Assembly (NCBI GenBank): GCA_017590115.1
Contig: JAGGNK010012559.1
Span: 5,460,818 to 5,524,817, forward strand
Length of the DNA: 64,000 nt
Direction of reading: 5' to 3'
From: Montifringilla adamsi
Taxonomy: Eukaryota; Chordata; Aves; Passeriformes; Passeridae
The position numbers and the translations under genes are program-made. The notes beneath the pieces were generated by a model that was given only the letters and a program-made list of their open reading frames with translations, searched no databases and was not told the DNA's origin. Below are positions 60,778-64,000 of this stretch, piece by piece. Position 1 is the first letter of the stretch, and each line of letters opens with the position of its first letter.

Positions 60778-63700
60778 CCTTCATTCTGTCTCCAGAATCA
60801 GAGCTTTCCTTTTGTCCCTCATGTAAGATTTTCCTCCCAGAACTTGTTAAAAACTCACCAGTGATTTTTCATGGTGTTCAAACACCCTCCAGTGCCAAAA
60901 TAAAGGAACAAACAGGGAGGGGGAATGGGATCCTTGGCTTGCAGAGTGCTCATCCCTGGGCAGGATCCCTGCTGAACTTCCCCTGGGGCTGCTGCTCAGG
61001 GAGCCAGCGAGTGCCAGCGCCCAGATTTAGCTGGGAAGACAAAGAGCAATGCTTTGCTCTAGGGTTACAGCTGCCACCTGCTGCTCTGCTGTCCCTGTCA
61101 CCGGTGTGACATCTGCTGGGGACACACGCTCTCCAAGGCAAGGCACCTCCAGCTTTTATTGCCCAGAGCTGGGATCAGCCTGGCTGAGGAGGAGAGCGGT
61201 GCTGGGCACAGATGGCTTGCATGGGGAGACCTTTGGAGCAATGTTGAAATCCTGCTGTTTATCTGGAAATGTTCCTACACAGAAGGAGATGGAGAAAAGG
61301 AGGTCCTGGAGCAGCTGTTTGACACAAATGGATCTGTTTGGTTCTGAGCAGAGGAAGGCAGTGAGGTCAGCAGGGATGACGTGTTCCTTGCTTCAGTAAA
61401 ATTCAACAGCATCAACATTTCTTTCCAAGCTTTTCCAAAAAGAAATAGCTTGAGAAGTGATGATCTGTGTGTTAAATTTAGGAGGTGACTCATGAGACAA
61501 GAATCAATTTCCCTCTGCTCAGAAGATCCAGGCCTCAAAGATCAATATTGACTAAGCCATGACGAAAGCAGGAAGCTGAGGATATTGCAGTAGGACAGGG
61601 CTCTCCTGCCTGGCACTGGAGCTGCTGGGAGGGTGGAACAGAGAGGATGGGCTGGAATCATTCCTGCCTTTTGTTCAGGCAGGGATAATGCAGCCCTGAA
61701 GGTATTTCAGGGCCTGAAGGAGAGGTGGATGTCCCAGCCCGGGGACACTTGCATCTTTAGGCACCTGTGTGCATTCTAAAAATCCATTCCCAGACTCTCC
61801 TCAGTTTCCACCTGTCCTCCAGCAGGATGACACATTTATTACAGTCTGGGCTTGATCAGACCCTGTGGCAGGGCTTCTGCAGAGGGATTTGGAAAGGCTT
61901 TTAAAATAGAAAATAACATAATTTTAGCAGCAGATTCAAATGCTCTCCCAAGGCCCCCATCCCTTCCACATGACTCTGCCCATACTCGTCCTGTGCTGGG
62001 GGTTGTGTTTCATAACACAACCCAAAATGTTGATTATTCCCTGGGTAGCATCACTGGGAATGTTGTTGACACAAGATATGCAGCTCACAGGCAACTCTGA
62101 ATAAGGTAATTGGCATCACTGGCTTTAAATGCCTCTCCAGGGGGGGGTTAGTGGAAAAAAATGTTACCCCTGGGGTCTCCCAGTCCTTGGGAACAACTCC
62201 AGGAGCTGCAGCTTTTCTCTGTGTGTTGTTTTTTGGGGCACAAAGTACAGGAACCAGATCAAAAGACATTCCACAGACCCTTTGGTAGTGAATGGAATGG
62301 AGGGAGCTCCCTGGGAATGTCCTGCTGGTCACTGCCCAAGCCAGGCAGTATTTCAGTCTTTGATACCCTCACACTTCTTCAGCACATTTGGAATTTTGAC
62401 CTTTTGGCCTCAGAGGGCTGTGGTCCTTCAGCAGGTGTTGGGGCTGGAGCTCAGAGCTGAATCTTGGCCTGTAAAATTTCTAAGACTATTCCTTTAATCC
62501 TGGGTTGAATCATCAAAAATCTTCACTTCATGAGCCTATGGCTTATTTGCAAAATCACCCCAAAGAAAGTGGAATTTAACCTTTACCTTCAGCTTTCCTG
62601 GGCTGAGAAAAGCCCCAAGTGCACTTGGAGTGGGAACAGCTGAATTTTACCTCTGGTCAGATTGGTGTCTGAGTAGATACTTCCCCATACCAGTCAAACC
62701 CTGCTTATTCCTGTAAATGCTTTCACTTCTCTAAAACCAATGTCCTCACACACATTTTTTCACCACAGCAGTGGAAATGAACAGGCTGAACTGTGCTTTC
62801 CTCTGAATGAAAAATAATCACCTCCTCTGGTCCCTGAATTAGAATTTAGCTTCATTTTCCAAGTGCTCCAAGGATTTTGACTCCCAAAAAATGGTCATGG
62901 CAGCTGTGGAGGATGTGCCAGGAGCATGGAGCAGGTTCCTCATGGGCAGGGAGGGAGAGCTCCAGACCTCCCTGGTCTCCTGTGTGGATTACTGATGCAT
63001 GGATTGGGATAAATTGAGATTGAGGGTTGAACTGGGAGTGCTGCAAATCCTCACATCCCTGCCTGCCTGGAATTTGATCCCAGGTGCTTCATCCCTGGGG
63101 ATCTCAGGGGAGGCAAAGAATGTGTGACTACTGCAGAGAAAGAAAGGAGCAGCAGCTGAGAAAGCTCAGAACTAGGCCAAGGCTGCATTAATCTTTTGCT
63201 GAGATGAAAAAGGCTTTATCTTTGTACAGGTATTAAAAAAGGCTTAATCTTTGTACAGGTATTAAAAAGCACAGGGGACAGGGACACATTTCACAGAACT
63301 GCTGCATCAGGAGCTGTTACCCAGTTTCAATGACTCCTTTAAAGGCAAAGTCCATTCCAGGAAAGTGGAATACTCTTTTCCAAGTCATTTATCCAAGGGT
63401 AGAACACCAGTAACTGTTTACTTCTTTTACTGTACCGTGGTACATTAAATACTTCTAGGTTTGCATACCTGAATTTCTTCAAAGGGAGTTACATCTTAGC
63501 CCTCTATCTTAGGTGTTGGTAAAGAGCACATACACGTTGTGAATTTTGCTAAATTTTCAGTAAACTGAATCTGGGATTGGAAACTGAATTTTCACTGATC
63601 TTTTAAAGTAATCCCATTCATAATAAATATGAGAATATGTGAGAAATAAAGACCTGTTGTTTAAGTGCAAAGGTACAGTATGGCAGTGTAACAAGGAGCA

Positions 63701-64000
63701 ATTCTATCAGTAAAGGCACCAAACTCCACGATGGAACAGTGTGACAGCCCTGAGCTCTGTTAATACAGCCAGGATCAGCTGTGGCTTTGCATTGCTTCTG
63801 TTTTATACAAGAAAACGTCATCTGGATTTAAATACCACTAATTCATCCTAATAAAATTCTGTGCTCTCCTCATCCCACTGCACTTTCAAGTCCAAATCTT
63901 TGAAGAGCAAGGTGAGAGGAGTGCCCCTGTCCTGGCCTGGGGACCCGCTCAGCTGTGTGCAGCCCAGCCCCTTTGCTGCTGGGAACATTTCCATTTCTGC
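60778..64000. other. Intergenic DNA at the right edge
   Basis: No recognised exon or RNA gene on either strand. The only structure noticed is a 29-bp tandem duplication at 63207-63263 (unit AAAAAGGCTTTATCTTTGTA and following bases). Confidence 0.5.

Overview
The window is vertebrate nuclear DNA from a bird, most likely a songbird. It holds intron-rich genes with GT-AG introns, CpG-island promoters, many CR1 LINE tails with the avian-type 3' end, a basic liver fatty-acid-binding protein gene (FABP10 type), and a solo LTR of a kind I associate with passerine genomes. Gene order FUCA1 - CNR2 - PNRC2 - SRSF10 - (FABP10A) - MYOM3 matches the region equivalent to human 1p36.11. I placed exons by reading splice sites and keeping frame from exon to exon; no aligner was run.

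Layout. 1-2076: the first three coding exons of FUCA1 (minus strand; the rest lies left of the window), with a CpG island, a palindromic CRE and two minisatellites. 3427-4476: CNR2, an uninterrupted coding exon (minus), 349 aa. 4543-14431: a gene-poor stretch. 14432-about 18380: PNRC2 (plus) with two 5' exons, a 56-codon upstream ORF that opens at the first AUG, and a 140-aa main ORF. It converges tail to tail on SRSF10 (minus, about 18620-28860). SRSF10 has six coding exons totalling 262 aa and one AT-AC (U12-type) intron that splits RNP1; inside that intron are a U2-type donor and a purine-rich candidate poison exon. 29.2-32.6 kb: intergenic with an LTR-like block. 32695-34628: FABP10A (minus), four exons, 126 aa, with a TATA box and HNF1/ONECUT-like sites. 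36020-57610: MYOM3 (minus), 36 coding exons forming one unbroken 1429-aa reading frame with 7 Ig and 5 fibronectin-III domains. 57.6-64 kb: flanking DNA with no recognised gene.

The genes do not form one pathway: a lysosomal glycosidase, a GPCR, an mRNA-decay adaptor, a splicing factor, a hepatic lipid carrier and a sarcomeric M-band protein. What links them is conserved chromosomal order, with a liver-type and a muscle-type gene directly adjacent on the same strand. The best leads are post-transcriptional: the PNRC2 upstream ORF, and the minor/major spliceosome competition architecture in SRSF10. A third is a solo LTR (perfect 6-bp target duplication) about 41 bp from a MYOM3 splice acceptor, carrying a (CATTC)n array. 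I found no CRISPR arrays, rRNA or tRNA genes.
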